A stretch of DNA of 44,666 nt from Catenovulum agarivorans DS-2 (GTDB lineage Bacteria; Pseudomonadota; Gammaproteobacteria; Enterobacterales; Alteromonadaceae): positions 1 through 44,666 of the forward strand of contig NZ_ARZY01000038.1 in NCBI RefSeq assembly GCF_000568405.1. Direction: 5' to 3'. This document shows, piece after piece, positions 1-9,649 of the stretch. Below the pieces are notes generated by a model that ran no database searches, was not told the DNA's origin, and saw nothing but the letters and a program-made list of their open reading frames with translations. A program made the position numbers and the translations under genes. The number at the start of each line of letters is the position of its first letter. Within the stretch, counting starts at the first letter, position 1.

Positions 1-33
1 TATCGCTATTTATATTGATTTAGCTCTATTGTG

Positions 34-62
34 TTGGATATAGTGTTTTTAACATTTATAAT
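34..62 (+). promoter_or_regulatory. Predicted sigma-70 promoter for the receptor/two-component unit
   Basis: A perfect -10 hexamer TATAAT lies at 57-62. A -35-like TTGGAT at 34-39 is separated from it by 17 bases. Transcription would start near 69 and leave a leader of about 45 bases before the receptor ATG at 115, which has an AAGGG ribosome-binding site just upstream. This is prediction from sequence only. Confidence 0.55.
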
Positions 63-114
63 CCTGCACCAACTACCGGACATATTTTAATAAAATTCAA
101 AGCAAAAGGGATTT

Positions 115-3100
115 ATGACGTACTCTTCGCGCCTGCATTTTATTGCCCTATCTATTGTATGCATTTTATATAGCAACCTGGCCCTAACAAATAACATTAC
201 TAGCCAACTGCGTGGTGTAGTTGATGATGCCAATTGCCCATGTGAGCTGATATTAACTAACTCACAGCAACAGCTTAAATTACAAAAAAATGTTAATGGC
301 CAACAAGTTTTCAGCTTTAACAACCTAGCTGCGGGGCAAGAATATCAACTGACCGTACGCAACCAACAGCATGTAATCTTCGAAGAAAGTTTTACCCTAG
401 AACTTAATCAGGATAAGTGGTTAACCATAGCCCCTTCTAACAAGAAAGAAGTCATTCAAGTAGTGGGCCGGCAAACAACCAATCCAAACCAATTTAATGC
501 TCAGCAGCTACACAATTTAAGTGTATTTAATCGCGATATTAAACAAGCATTAAATCAGTCTGCTTATGTTATTAAACAACTTGGGGCAGATGCGCCTTTG
601 TCTATTGCAGGGCAACATCCTAACATGAATCAGTTCTCGGTTGATGGTTTAGCGCAAAATGACAATTTTGGTTTAAATTCTAACGGCTACCCAACCCAAA
701 GATTGCCAATACCATTTGCAGCACTGGCCAATGTCAGCGTCAGCCCTGCACCATTTGATGTACATTTTAATAATTTCACTGGCGGTGATATTAATGTCAC
801 CACCAAATCAGGCGCTGAAGACTTTTCTGCAGGGGTATTTTATCAATATGGCAATGAACAATTATCAGGTAAATTAATTAAAGACAATGGCAGCAAAGCT
901 GAATTAGATGATTTCGCCCACACATTTTTTGGGTTTGATTTCAGTGGCTCATTGTCCGAGCAATTATATTACTTTGTCGCTTTTGAGGCTTTTAATAGCC
1001 CAAAAACTGCAACTTGGGCACCCACAGGAGCATATGGCGCAAACAATGCAGATATAACACTCGAAGATGTACAAAAAATTCAGCAAATTGCATTAAATAC
1101 CTACCAGATAGATATTGGTGATTGGCACTCACAACCGCAAGAACAAGATGAAAAATGGCTTATCAAACTTGATTGGTTTGCCAACCAACAACATAAACTA
1201 TCCACAACGTTACAATATAACGAAGGCAACTTAACCCGCAATTCAGGTTGGAGCGCAAGTGATTTGTATTTAAGCAGCCACTGGTACGATAAAATTGAAA
1301 CGCTCAAATCAGCCACCAGTTACTGGCATGCTGACTGGTCAGATAATTTAAGCAGTGAATTTAAACTAGCTTATAAAGATGTCACCACAGAGCAGAAATC
1401 CTTATCAGATTTTGCTGATGTTACCGTTTATAGCCAAATAAATAATAACCGCCCAACTGCAGCAGTTTCTTTTGGCTCAGACATTTATCGCCATGCTAAT
1501 CAATTATCCAATCAAACATTTATTAGCCAATTTAGTTTTGACTACCAGTGGTTTGAACACTCATTGTTAGCTGGTATCGAATGGCAGCAACAGCAAACTA
1601 AAAACTTATTTGCGCCAAATTCTAAAGGGAGTTGGCAGTTTAATTCGATTGAACATTTTGCTAATCAGCAAGCGAGCAAATTTAGCTATGCCAATGCTTA
1701 TACTAACAATCCAGCAGATGCGGCAGTGGATATAAAACTAGATACCCTCAGTTTATTCTTGGCCGATAACTTGCAAATAAACCAAGCACTCAATGTAGAA
1801 TTGGGTTTGCGTTATCAAAAAATGTATATGGCGAATGCACCCAAATTAAACCAAAAATTTGTCCAAAGATTTGGCTTTAATAACAACCACACACTTGATG
1901 GCCTTGACGTGTTATTACCGCGTGTTCAACTCATTTGGCAAATTAACCCTCAACACAAATTGAGTTTAGGCGCAGGTTATTTTAGTGGTGGCCAACCTTT
2001 GGTTTGGCTGGCAAATAATTTCAGCAACGATGGCATCACTTATACCCAATTTGATCCAGCAAGTGTCGATAGCGAAATTTATCTAACCGATGTCAATTTA
2101 CAAGTACCTAACCAAGTAAAAGCCAGCTTACAGCAAGCGGATGGCTACACAAATTCACTATCACCTAACTTTAAATTACCTTACAGCGTAAAAAGTTCAG
2201 CAACTTACCAATACACACCACAAAACACTTGGTTAGGTGCGAATTGGCAACATCAACTAGAGTTTCTCTACCAACAAAATCGCCATGATGTTATTTGGCA
2301 AGAATTGATCCGCACACCCCAAACAAATACGGATGGCTCGGTAAAAACCACTCAAGATGGTGGTCGAATTTTGTATCAAACTTTAGATCCATTAACCGGC
2401 GAACACACCAGTAGATACGATATTGTGCTGACAAATTCAGTGCAAAATACCCATAGCCAGATATGGAGTTTATCTAGCCAAGCGAACTGGATGGATAAAA
2501 TAAAACTGTCTATACAATATGCCAATCAAAACATTGATGAAATTCAACCAGGTTACGGCTCAACCGCAGGCTACAACTATACAACGGCGGCAACGATCAA
2601 CCGTAATAATCCATCTGTTGGTACCAGCACATATCAAGTTAAACATAAATTCGCGGTTAATCTAACCTATCAATTTAACTGGTTAAAACACTATGCCAGC
2701 GAACTTAGCTTACAGTTTGAACGCCGCAGCGGCACGCCATATAGCTGGACGTTAGAAAGTTACTATTCAACAGACTTTGGCGACCAAAATGATCTGTCGT
2801 ATTACTCAAGTTACCTAGCCTATATTCCAACAAAAAACGATGCCAATGTTGTTTATCAAGACTTGAATTATGCTGAGTTAGCTGAATACATGCAGCAATT
2901 TAATCTTGAGCAATATGCTGGCGGCTACACAGCTAAAAACCAACATTTTGCGCCGTGGCAAAGTTATTTAGATTTAAATTTTCGCCAGCAACTGCCAGCC
3001 TTTAGCAGCAACCACCTAGCTGAAGTTTATCTGACTATCAAAAATCTACTTAATTTTTTCAACTCTGATTGGGGCAAAATAAAGAATAGAGGAGATTCCG

Positions 3101-3249
3101 ACAGGCCATTAGTTGCATTTAATGTAGATGAGCAAGGGCGATATGTTTATCGTAAACCTTATTATGGATTTAGTGACAACTCATGGTTTTATGCCGACCT
3201 CAACGCATCCGTTTGGCAAATGCAAATTGGCCTAAGTTATAGGTTTTAA
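115..3249 (+). CDS. TonB-dependent outer-membrane receptor, Oar-like
   Basis: A 1044-residue outer-membrane protein that probably imports an unknown ligand using TonB energy. It has an N-terminal signal peptide (about residues 1-24). A small beta-sandwich region resembling a carboxypeptidase regulatory-like domain follows (about 30-105). A TonB-box-like stretch EVIQVVGR comes next, then a plug domain (VDGLAQND, then GGDINVTTKSG) and a long barrel ending in LSYRF. The terminal Phe is the usual BAM assembly signal. Length and layout fit the Oar-like subgroup rather than classical siderophore receptors of 650-800 residues. The stop lies 3 bases before a sensor kinase start, so the three genes 115-5753 are probably co-transcribed. 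The substrate cannot be told from sequence; no Fur box was recognised. Confidence 0.85.
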   Translation: MTYSSRLHFIALSIVCILYSNLALTNNITSQLRGVVDDANCPCELILTNSQQQLKLQKNVNGQQVFSFNNLAAGQEYQLTVRNQQHVIFEESFTLELNQDKWLTIAPSNKKEVIQVVGRQTTNPNQFNAQQLHNLSVFNRDIKQALNQSAYVIKQLGADAPLSIAGQHPNMNQFSVDGLAQNDNFGLNSNGYPTQRLPIPFAALANVSVSPAPFDVHFNNFTGGDINVTTKSGAEDFSAGVFYQYGNEQLSGKLIKDNGSKAELDDFAHTFFGFDFSGSLSEQLYYFVAFEAFNSPKTATWAPTGAYGANNADITLEDVQKIQQIALNTYQIDIGDWHSQPQEQDEKWLIKLDWFANQQHKLSTTLQYNEGNLTRNSGWSASDLYLSSHWYDKIETLKSATSYWHADWSDNLSSEFKLAYKDVTTEQKSLSDFADVTVYSQINNNRPTAAVSFGSDIYRHANQLSNQTFISQFSFDYQWFEHSLLAGIEWQQQQTKNLFAPNSKGSWQFNSIEHFANQQASKFSYANAYTNNPADAAVDIKLDTLSLFLADNLQINQALNVELGLRYQKMYMANAPKLNQKFVQRFGFNNNHTLDGLDVLLPRVQLIWQINPQHKLSLGAGYFSGGQPLVWLANNFSNDGITYTQFDPASVDSEIYLTDVNLQVPNQVKASLQQADGYTNSLSPNFKLPYSVKSSATYQYTPQNTWLGANWQHQLEFLYQQNRHDVIWQELIRTPQTNTDGSVKTTQDGGRILYQTLDPLTGEHTSRYDIVLTNSVQNTHSQIWSLSSQANWMDKIKLSIQYANQNIDEIQPGYGSTAGYNYTTAATINRNNPSVGTSTYQVKHKFAVNLTYQFNWLKHYASELSLQFERRSGTPYSWTLESYYSTDFGDQNDLSYYSSYLAYIPTKNDANVVYQDLNYAELAEYMQQFNLEQYAGGYTAKNQHFAPWQSYLDLNFRQQLPAFSSNHLAEVYLTIKNLLNFFNSDWGKIKNRGDSDRPLVAFNVDEQGRYVYRKPYYGFSDNSWFYADLNASVWQMQIGLSYRF

Positions 3250-3252
3250 ACT

Positions 3253-5109
3253 ATGTTAGCCAATAAACAAGCCGTTACCAGAAAACTGCTTATCTCAACT
3301 TGTTGGTTGATGATAATTATTGGAGTAGTTGAAACATTGCAGGGTAGAGTATTTTACCATACTCTGCGGCCTCACTTAGAAATAATCTCTTTTTTAACTC
3401 AACCCTGTTACGCAATACTCTGTTATTGGATTATGCCGCGTGTATTTTGGCCTCAGCAGCAAAAATTACTGCATAAACTCGCGACACTAAAACAAAACTT
3501 ATTATCGAAATACACCTTAACAGCAGTCATTAAACAAATTGTGGTTTGTGTGCTGTACACAGCAAGCTTTTACCTACTGTATTTTTTTGCCAAAAATTGG
3601 TTTAGCTTTGAACACAAAATTACTTGGTTTTTTCCAACCGGTTTACAATTTATTGCACTACTTTTATTGCCATATAGATACTGGTTTGCCGTTTATCTTG
3701 GTACTTGGGCAGGCTACCAACAAGTACATTATTTTTACCAAGGTGAATATTGGCCTTGGTATTCGTTACTTTACAACTTAGTCAATAACTTTGTATTCAT
3801 CTATCTACCCATGTATATAGGTCGCAGAATAATAGCGCACAATTGGTTATGGTCGGTGCGTGGTTTATTAGTATTTTTTCTATTCGTAATTAACTATCGC
3901 TGTATAGACGCAGCTAAATACGTTTTTTGGGACAATTACAATGTAGAAATAGTTACTTTAGGCTTTTATTTATCCGCAGTCGTGGGTGGATTAGTGGCTA
4001 TTTTGTTAATTACCCCAAGCAGTTTTTTAGTTATCTATCTTGTGCAGTTATGGCGTACCAATAAAAGTGCGCTTAAATACGTTAATTTTCAATCAATAAA
4101 AGTACCCCTCTTGGTTGTAGCTAGCCTAGTTGTTGCCTCTAGTATTATCTACAAATTGCAACCTAACTTAGTCAGCTTTTTATATTGTTTGTCGTTTTTA
4201 CCCATAATTTGGTTTAGCTATCGTTATGCTTGGGTGGGCGCAGTTGTTACCACCAGCTTAGCCAATGTGCTTATCTTAGTTAGCACCTACCAACAAGCGC
4301 CTGAAGTTTTACAAAACGCGCAGTTTTATTTGTTGGCGGTTAACCTAACAGGTTTGTTTATCGGAGCGGTTATCACAGAACACAAACGTGTAACCAATGT
4401 CCTAACCCATAAACACTCACAACTATTGCAACACAGTGAAGACTTAAAAAAACTCGCAAGAAGCAATGCAAAACTGGCTGGCAAAGTAGTTGCAGTACAA
4501 GAGCAAGAGCGCAAACAATTATCGCAAGAATTACATGACGAAGTTGGTCAAAGTTTAATCGCACTAAAAACGGAACTAGAAATTATGGACAGACAATACA
4601 AACGTGGATTAATCCAACCCGAGCAAGTAAAAGAGCTAAACAGCAGCGCAGATAAAATTTATCAGTCAGTTTATCAACTCATGCATTGGTTGCGCCCTCG
4701 AGTGCTTGACGACTTAGGTTTGCATAAAACCATTGAAGGCAATTATTTTGCAGGCCGACTTCACAAACAGAATGTGCAATATTGCCCAAATGTGGTTGGC
4801 GATATCAATCAACTAGCTGAGAAATATCAAATAGCGGTATTTCGCATAGTGCAAGAGGCCATCAACAACTGTATTAAATACGCCAACGCCAAACGAGTGC
4901 AAGTATTTATCTGTTTGGAAAATAACCAACTACATTTGCAAATTCGCGATGACGGTGTTGGATTCAACCTAGATAATCAATCAGCGGGTTTTGGCCTAGA
5001 GGGCATAAAGGACCGAGTAGCTAGTTTGCAAGGTAGTTGCGACATCAGTAGTAACAGCCAAGGCACCCAAATTATTGTCCATTTTGATTTAGTAAAAGGG
5101 AACAACTGA
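3253..5109 (+). CDS. MASE1-type membrane sensor histidine kinase (NarL-partner class)
   Basis: A 618-residue inner-membrane kinase. About the first 380 residues are a run of hydrophobic segments (roughly eight or more) with the look of a MASE1 integral-membrane sensor. A short linker helix leads to a HisKA_3 dimerisation domain with the motif QELHDEVGQSL, where His428 is the predicted phosphorylation site. The HATPase_c domain follows, with N-box Asn538 (EAINNCIKYA), G1 box DDGVGF at 566-571 and GFGLEGIKDR. This is the kinase class that pairs with NarL/FixJ regulators, and one starts 2 bases after the stop. It begins 3 bases after the receptor stop, so translational coupling is likely. The signal sensed is unknown; coupling to the receptor upstream is inference. 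Confidence 0.85.
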   Translation: MLANKQAVTRKLLISTCWLMIIIGVVETLQGRVFYHTLRPHLEIISFLTQPCYAILCYWIMPRVFWPQQQKLLHKLATLKQNLLSKYTLTAVIKQIVVCVLYTASFYLLYFFAKNWFSFEHKITWFFPTGLQFIALLLLPYRYWFAVYLGTWAGYQQVHYFYQGEYWPWYSLLYNLVNNFVFIYLPMYIGRRIIAHNWLWSVRGLLVFFLFVINYRCIDAAKYVFWDNYNVEIVTLGFYLSAVVGGLVAILLITPSSFLVIYLVQLWRTNKSALKYVNFQSIKVPLLVVASLVVASSIIYKLQPNLVSFLYCLSFLPIIWFSYRYAWVGAVVTTSLANVLILVSTYQQAPEVLQNAQFYLLAVNLTGLFIGAVITEHKRVTNVLTHKHSQLLQHSEDLKKLARSNAKLAGKVVAVQEQERKQLSQELHDEVGQSLIALKTELEIMDRQYKRGLIQPEQVKELNSSADKIYQSVYQLMHWLRPRVLDDLGLHKTIEGNYFAGRLHKQNVQYCPNVVGDINQLAEKYQIAVFRIVQEAINNCIKYANAKRVQVFICLENNQLHLQIRDDGVGFNLDNQSAGFGLEGIKDRVASLQGSCDISSNSQGTQIIVHFDLVKGNN

Positions 5110-5111
5110 AC

Positions 5112-5753
5112 ATGAATATCGCGATAGTGGAAGATCACCAATTGGTTTTAGATGGCTTCAGTCGATTATTAACCAGCGAGGGTTATAAGGTAATTGCAGG
5201 CTTTATCGACTTTCATAGCGCCTTAGCACAATTGCCGAAAACACCAGCTGATATTTGCATTGTGGATATTTCACTACCTGATGGTAATGGCATTAATTTA
5301 GTTAAACAGCTCAGTGCTAAAATGCCAAACTGCCAATTTATTATGGTGAGCATGTACGACTACAACCCATATATAAGTGATGCACTAGCCGCAGGAGTTG
5401 CTGGTTATTTATCTAAACGTGTTGCCGCGGCTACTTTAATTGATGCAATTGAATCGGTTGCCAATGGCGATAATTATTTAAGCGCCGACATCCAAAACAA
5501 ATTAGAAATATCCAGTCAACAACGCCCAACTCAGCTAACTAGCCTAACCGAGCGAGAATTTGAAGCTTTTATATGTTTTGCCCGCGGCTTCAACCCAAAA
5601 CAAGTTGCCAGCCAGCTAGACATGATGCCTAAAACCGCGCATGTGCATCGCGCCAACATAATGCAAAAACTCAAGTTGAGAAATCAATTCTCTATGCTCA
5701 AAATAGCTTTAGAAGCAGGGTTAATTAGTTGCAATGAAATAGCTATGAGTTGA
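5112..5753 (+). CDS. NarL/FixJ-family response regulator
   Basis: A 213-residue DNA-binding response regulator, the likely partner of the kinase just upstream. The receiver domain (about 1-120) shows the acidic pair Glu7/Asp8, phospho-acceptor Asp52 (IVDISLPDG) and the switch Lys102 (GYLSKR). The C-terminal LuxR-type helix-turn-helix lies at about 138-203 (LTEREFEAF, then KTAHVHRANIMQKL). The first helix-turn-helix core is a little divergent: the usual GxSNKEIA is FNPKQVAS here. The start ATG sits 2 bases after the kinase stop, and an AGGGA sequence near the end of the kinase gene can serve as ribosome-binding site. Targets are unknown; the adjacent lipoprotein and outer-membrane genes are candidates. 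Confidence 0.88.
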   Translation: MNIAIVEDHQLVLDGFSRLLTSEGYKVIAGFIDFHSALAQLPKTPADICIVDISLPDGNGINLVKQLSAKMPNCQFIMVSMYDYNPYISDALAAGVAGYLSKRVAAATLIDAIESVANGDNYLSADIQNKLEISSQQRPTQLTSLTEREFEAFICFARGFNPKQVASQLDMMPKTAHVHRANIMQKLKLRNQFSMLKIALEAGLISCNEIAMS

Positions 5754-5865
5754 TAAATAACAGAATAAACGCAACCACACCACATTTAGATCACATGTTT
5801 GCCTTGATTAAACATTTTGGGAGTGCAAAAATAGTCTCGTTAAATTTAATACAACAAGGATTTTT

Positions 5866-6854
5866 ATGAAAAAGGCGCTATTAGTTTCAGCTATTATTTC
5901 AACTCTAACAGCATGTGGAAGCTCAGGAAATTCCGCCACTTCAATAAACAATTACCAGTCAGTCAAAATAACCAGCTCTAACTCAGCGGAGGTCGCTTCA
6001 GCAAGCGCAGCTATTGTATTTGATAGCTTGGCATCAGAGTTTGCTGACATAGTAACAGCGGTCAAGCAAAGTAAAAAAGTTAACTATCAAAGCTTTGTTA
6101 ACACTAACAATATTATTCACTTAACAAAAACAGCATTTGAGCAGCAAAATAGTGACTTTGTCTCAGGCATAAAAAGATCAGACACATTAACGTGCAGATT
6201 ATCAGGCTCAATGGACATTGAAGCATCAATAGCCTCTCCCTACAAAATAACGAAAGGCGACTACATCACAACGAAGATGAGTAACTGCAACCAAGGTTTT
6301 GGAACAAGTTCGGGTTTAATGACCATGACCTTTCTGTCTGACTCATCTCAAAATTTTTTTATAGGGTCGGGTGATTTTAATACAAAGATTCAAATATCAT
6401 TTGACCAATTTACTATGTCTGAAAGCGGTGCAAATGCTGTTGCAAACGGAGAATTTGTATTGGAACTTAACCAGCAAAGCCAAGGATATAGCTCAAAAAT
6501 GACCACAAATCAATTCAGTGTCACTTCGATTGATAGTGGAATAGAACAGGTATTGGCCGATTTTACCACTGTAACCAATTTAGATTTAATACGACCGTTA
6601 GTACAATGAGTACCACAGGGGAAGTTGCTGACTCAACTCTTGATGGCAAAGTACATTTAGATACAGTTACAAAATTCAATTTGTTTGAAAATCAATCCAT
6701 TAATCCTTACTCTGGCAAGTTAAAAATTACAGGGCAAAGCTCTATACTTTGGTTAACCGCACAGTCAGAGACAAACGTATTAATTGAGTTAGATACGAAT
6801 GCTGATGGCACTATCGACAGCAGCGAAACATTAAGCTGGAGCGAACTTTATTAA
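5866..6854 (+). pseudogene. Lipoprotein of unknown function, split by an apparent -1 base frameshift
   Basis: Reading from ATG 5866 gives a lipoprotein signal with lipobox LTAC and Cys17, then a secreted domain with a Cys pair. The frame ends at TGA 6607-6609. A second frame (ATG 6606) runs to 6854 and carries an obvious domain continuation, including a calcium-loop-like DTNADGTIDSSE. The two frames join sensibly if one T is restored in the TTT at 6579-6581: VTN then FRFNTTVS reads through to the second part. The repaired product would be about 329 residues. Either this is a recent pseudogene or the base was lost in sequencing or assembly. No canonical -1 slippery heptamer is present, so programmed frameshifting is unlikely. 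The ATGA overlap at 6606-6609 could still allow two separate chains. The family is not recognised. Confidence 0.6.
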
Positions 6855-7685
6855 GCCGTTTAATGCTCCGTCAATCTCAAAAGAGCTATCGATTATTAGC
6901 TCTTTTTTGTTGATTTCATTCCTCTATCTACCAACTCAATTATTAGCCAAAACCAATAATTACCTAGGTTTAAGTGCATCCCTAACCAACAGCCGGTTTT
7001 CCGAAAAAGATAACCAAAAGACCTTAAATACTGAACAAGGCCAGTTTACTGGTTTGGGCTTAGACTGGGGTTATGTAATACCGGGTAACTGGCTAATATC
7101 AGGAAAAATAACCCAACAAAACACCAAACTGAATTACCAAGGTTTTAGCCAAAATGGTTTGGCGATTAACAGCCACACTCAATATCAGCAACAAGAATTT
7201 GCAGTAGCAGTACGTTATACATACCTGCCATATTTTGCATCTATTGGTATGAGCCATAACCAACACCAACGAGATATTAAAAGCGTGGGTGAAATATCTG
7301 GCTTAAACGAAAATTATCAGTTCAATTATGCAATGCTCGGGCTTGGTTTTCAGTATAATTTAACTCAACATCTGCAACTCGAACTTTCGGTAGACTATGC
7401 CTATTCAATAAAATCTAACCTAAGTGTCGATTTTTTTAATTTATACGACTCAAACCAAAAACCTCTCAACAAGGTTACACGCACGCAACTTTTCTCCCAA
7501 TTAGCCTATACCCTATCGCAATCGCACCAGCTCTTATTTTCACACTTCAACATCAAGAAACCTATATAGCAACAAGCGACCACTTTGCTTTAACCGAGCA
7601 TGGCAAACATAAAGGCTTTTTTTATCAACCTGAACGACAGCTAAAACAAAATTCTGCGATATTCAGCTATCGCATTAACTGGTAA
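6850..7685 (+). pseudogene. Outer-membrane beta-barrel protein, start lost and C-terminus frameshifted
   Basis: The open frame encodes a signal-peptide-like hydrophobic stretch (SFLLISFLYLPTQLLA) followed by alternating barrel-type sequence, ending at TAG 7567-7569. No ATG or GTG start is available in this frame. The best candidates are ATT 6850, which overlaps the stop of the upstream gene and would give a good signal peptide, or TTG 6907/6910, which truncate the basic N-region. Past the stop, the frame one base back reads on as QETYIATSDHF and ends IFSYRINW at TAA 7683-7685, a typical barrel C-terminus. One added base near 7551-7560 restores a continuous protein of about 278 residues. It appears paired with the likewise frameshifted lipoprotein upstream. 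Confidence 0.55.
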
Positions 7686-7696
7686 AAGTAACTTGT

Positions 7697-7710
7697 TGAA
7701 TACGTATTCA
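7697..7710. promoter_or_regulatory. 14-bp perfect palindrome, possible operator
   Basis: TGAATACGTATTCA is its own reverse complement. It sits 89 bases upstream of the small outer-membrane protein gene at 7799, in the gap after the broken barrel gene. The position and symmetry suit a dimeric regulator site. No regulator can be named. Confidence 0.3.
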
Positions 7711-7798
7711 TATGATTGCTGCCAAAAGCTCTGGTGATTAAACTCCATACCGAATTAACGTCCATAAAATTACACACAAAATAAAGGTAAAGGAAATC

Positions 7799-8302
7799 AT
7801 GTTTAAAAAATCTCTTTTGGCACTTGCGTTGTCATTCACTAGCATTGGTGCGAGCGCAAATTGGGTGGGTGGAGTCAACTATGCATCTTTTAATGAAGAC
7901 GTAGGTATTGGAGATGTTAATGTAAAAACACTCAACCTTGAACTTGGCTATAAATACAACACTTCGGAGCAGTTCAAGTTTATACCTAGCCTCAGATTTG
8001 GCTTTGGCATTGATAACGACAACATAGACACCTATTGGGGTAGCTTTGAGTTTGCGGTTGATCAGTATTATGTATTGACTATACGCGGCCAATACGAATA
8101 CAACAGCGGTATTTATTTATACGCAGCACCTAGCTTTGGCAGTTACAAACTAAGCTTAAATGACCACAGCGAGAATAAAGATGAATTTGCCTATGGTGCA
8201 GGCATTGGTTTTAAAGCCAACGATACTATGGCTTTTGAATTGAGTTTAGAAAGAGTTGACGATGCAGATCTGGTCAGTGCTGGTATTAAGTTCGGTTTCT
8301 AA
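7799..8302 (+). CDS. Small outer-membrane beta-barrel protein
   Basis: A 167-residue secreted protein. A cleavable signal peptide (about 1-20, ending GASAN) is followed by regularly alternating amphipathic strands (VGGVNYASF, LNLELGYKYN, FIPSLRFGFG, LTIRGQYEY, and so on). It ends SAGIKFGF with a terminal Phe, as in small eight-stranded porin-like or OmpA-barrel proteins. An AAAGGAAA ribosome-binding site precedes ATG 7799. It stands alone between a decayed barrel gene and the polyamine transporter. There is no sign of an OmpA C-terminal peptidoglycan domain. The exact role is unknown. Confidence 0.7.
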   Translation: MFKKSLLALALSFTSIGASANWVGGVNYASFNEDVGIGDVNVKTLNLELGYKYNTSEQFKFIPSLRFGFGIDNDNIDTYWGSFEFAVDQYYVLTIRGQYEYNSGIYLYAAPSFGSYKLSLNDHSENKDEFAYGAGIGFKANDTMAFELSLERVDDADLVSAGIKFGF

Positions 8303-8533
8303 AACCACTGCAAAATTATAATTTATAGCGCGGCACAGCTGCGCTAATGCTCCACCTAATCGACAGCCAAAAAATTTCCATTTTTATGCAATTTTTTATT
8401 TGTATTTTGCAAAAATTGCGATAAATTTCGCTTCGCTAACGTGTGCAAAATCAGCCCTTCTGCATTTCTCTGGCCCTCCACTTTAGCTTCCAATTAACAC
8501 TTTGTTTGTATTTACATTTTGGAGATTTAGCGG
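8303..8533. other. Intergenic region upstream of potA, with an AT-rich inverted repeat
   Basis: This 231-base gap must contain the promoter of the pot operon, but I cannot assign it firmly. It has an inverted repeat GCAATTTTT (8388-8396) with AAAAATTGC (8411-8419). There is also a short GC hairpin TAGCGC/GCGCTA near 8326-8346 that might end the upstream transcript. No further gene is visible. Confidence 0.3.
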
Positions 8534-9649
8534 TTGAACGATTCAGTTGCTTTATTACAGCTGCGTGGGCTGGAAAAGTCTTACGCTGGGCACTCGATCC
8601 TGTCTGGCTTCGATTTAACTATTTTTGATGGTGAATTTTTTACTTTATTAGGCCCGTCTGGTTGTGGCAAAACCACTATTTTGAACATGATCGCCGGCAT
8701 GGAAATGCCTGATGCGGGCAGTATAGTATTGCTCGGTAATGATATCAGCCAAGTGCCTGCCGAAAAACGCCCAATCAATACTGTATTTCAAAGTTACGCA
8801 CTATTCCCGCATATGACGGTATTCGACAATGTTGCATTTGGTTTGCGTATGCAAGGTGTGGAGAAAAAACAAATTAAACCACGTGTGCTTGAAGCATTAG
8901 AAATGGTACAACTCGCCCATTTGGCGGATAGAAAACCAGCTCAACTATCTGGCGGTCAGCAGCAACGTGTAGCTATTGCCCGTGCAGTGGTTAATCAACC
9001 TAAGGTGTTGTTATTAGACGAATCTTTATCTGCACTCGATTATAAATTGCGTCAACAAATGCAGTTAGAGCTTAAGCGTTTACAACGCAAACTCGGTATT
9101 ACTTTTATTTATGTAACACACGACCAAGAAGAAGCTTTATCTATGTCTGATCGCATTTTAGTTATGCATCAAGGCAAAGTGCAGCAACTTGGGACACCTA
9201 GACAAATTTACGAAAACCCAGCCAACCTGTTTGTCGCGCGCTTTATTGGTGAGATTAATCAGCTCGATGGTGAAATTGTTAGTGTTGATGGTGACCACAC
9301 TTACGATGTTAAAGTTGAAGGTTTGCAATGGACATTAAAAGCACAGCACAACTTCACAGCCGGTGATAAGGTGCATGTGTTGTTGCGCCCAGAAGATTTA
9401 CGTGTTGAATATATTGACGATTTTCATGCTAGTCAGTACCTAGTCGGCACTGTGGTTGAGCGTAACTACAAAGGCAAAACCCTAGATTCATTAATTCGTT
9501 TAGGCTCAGGTATAGAGGTACTTGCCAGTGAGTTTTTCAACGAAGATGATCCATCATTTGATTACAGGCCAAATCAAAAAGTCGCGTTAAAATGGGTGCC
9601 CGGTTGGGAAGTAGTTATGCCAGCTGAAAAAAGTGAAGTTGCAGCATGA
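8534..9649 (+). CDS. potA: Spermidine/putrescine ABC transporter ATP-binding protein PotA
   Basis: A 371-residue ATPase of a polyamine importer that acts at the inner face of the cytoplasmic membrane. The nucleotide-binding domain shows Walker A GPSGCGKT at 40-47, the Q-loop ([23 protein letters not shown]), signature LSGGQQQR at 138-145 and Walker B LLLDES with Asp162/Glu163. A switch His lies in VTHDQEEA. The C-terminal TOBE-type domain (about 290-360) is typical of PotA/FbpC-like ATPases. The start is TTG at 8534, preceded by GGAG at 8521-8524; no better ATG exists upstream in frame. It overlaps potB by ATGA. Paralogous iron or putrescine systems look similar, but the potABCD order favours polyamines. 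Confidence 0.88.
   Translation: MNDSVALLQLRGLEKSYAGHSILSGFDLTIFDGEFFTLLGPSGCGKTTILNMIAGMEMPDAGSIVLLGNDISQVPAEKRPINTVFQSYALFPHMTVFDNVAFGLRMQGVEKKQIKPRVLEALEMVQLAHLADRKPAQLSGGQQQRVAIARAVVNQPKVLLLDESLSALDYKLRQQMQLELKRLQRKLGITFIYVTHDQEEALSMSDRILVMHQGKVQQLGTPRQIYENPANLFVARFIGEINQLDGEIVSVDGDHTYDVKVEGLQWTLKAQHNFTAGDKVHVLLRPEDLRVEYIDDFHASQYLVGTVVERNYKGKTLDSLIRLGSGIEVLASEFFNEDDPSFDYRPNQKVALKWVPGWEVVMPAEKSEVAA

Noticed and set aside
6577-6609. Programmed -1 frameshift in the lipoprotein gene
   Set aside because: The junction AAT TTA lacks a canonical X XXY YYZ slippery heptamer and no strong downstream structure was seen; an indel is simpler.
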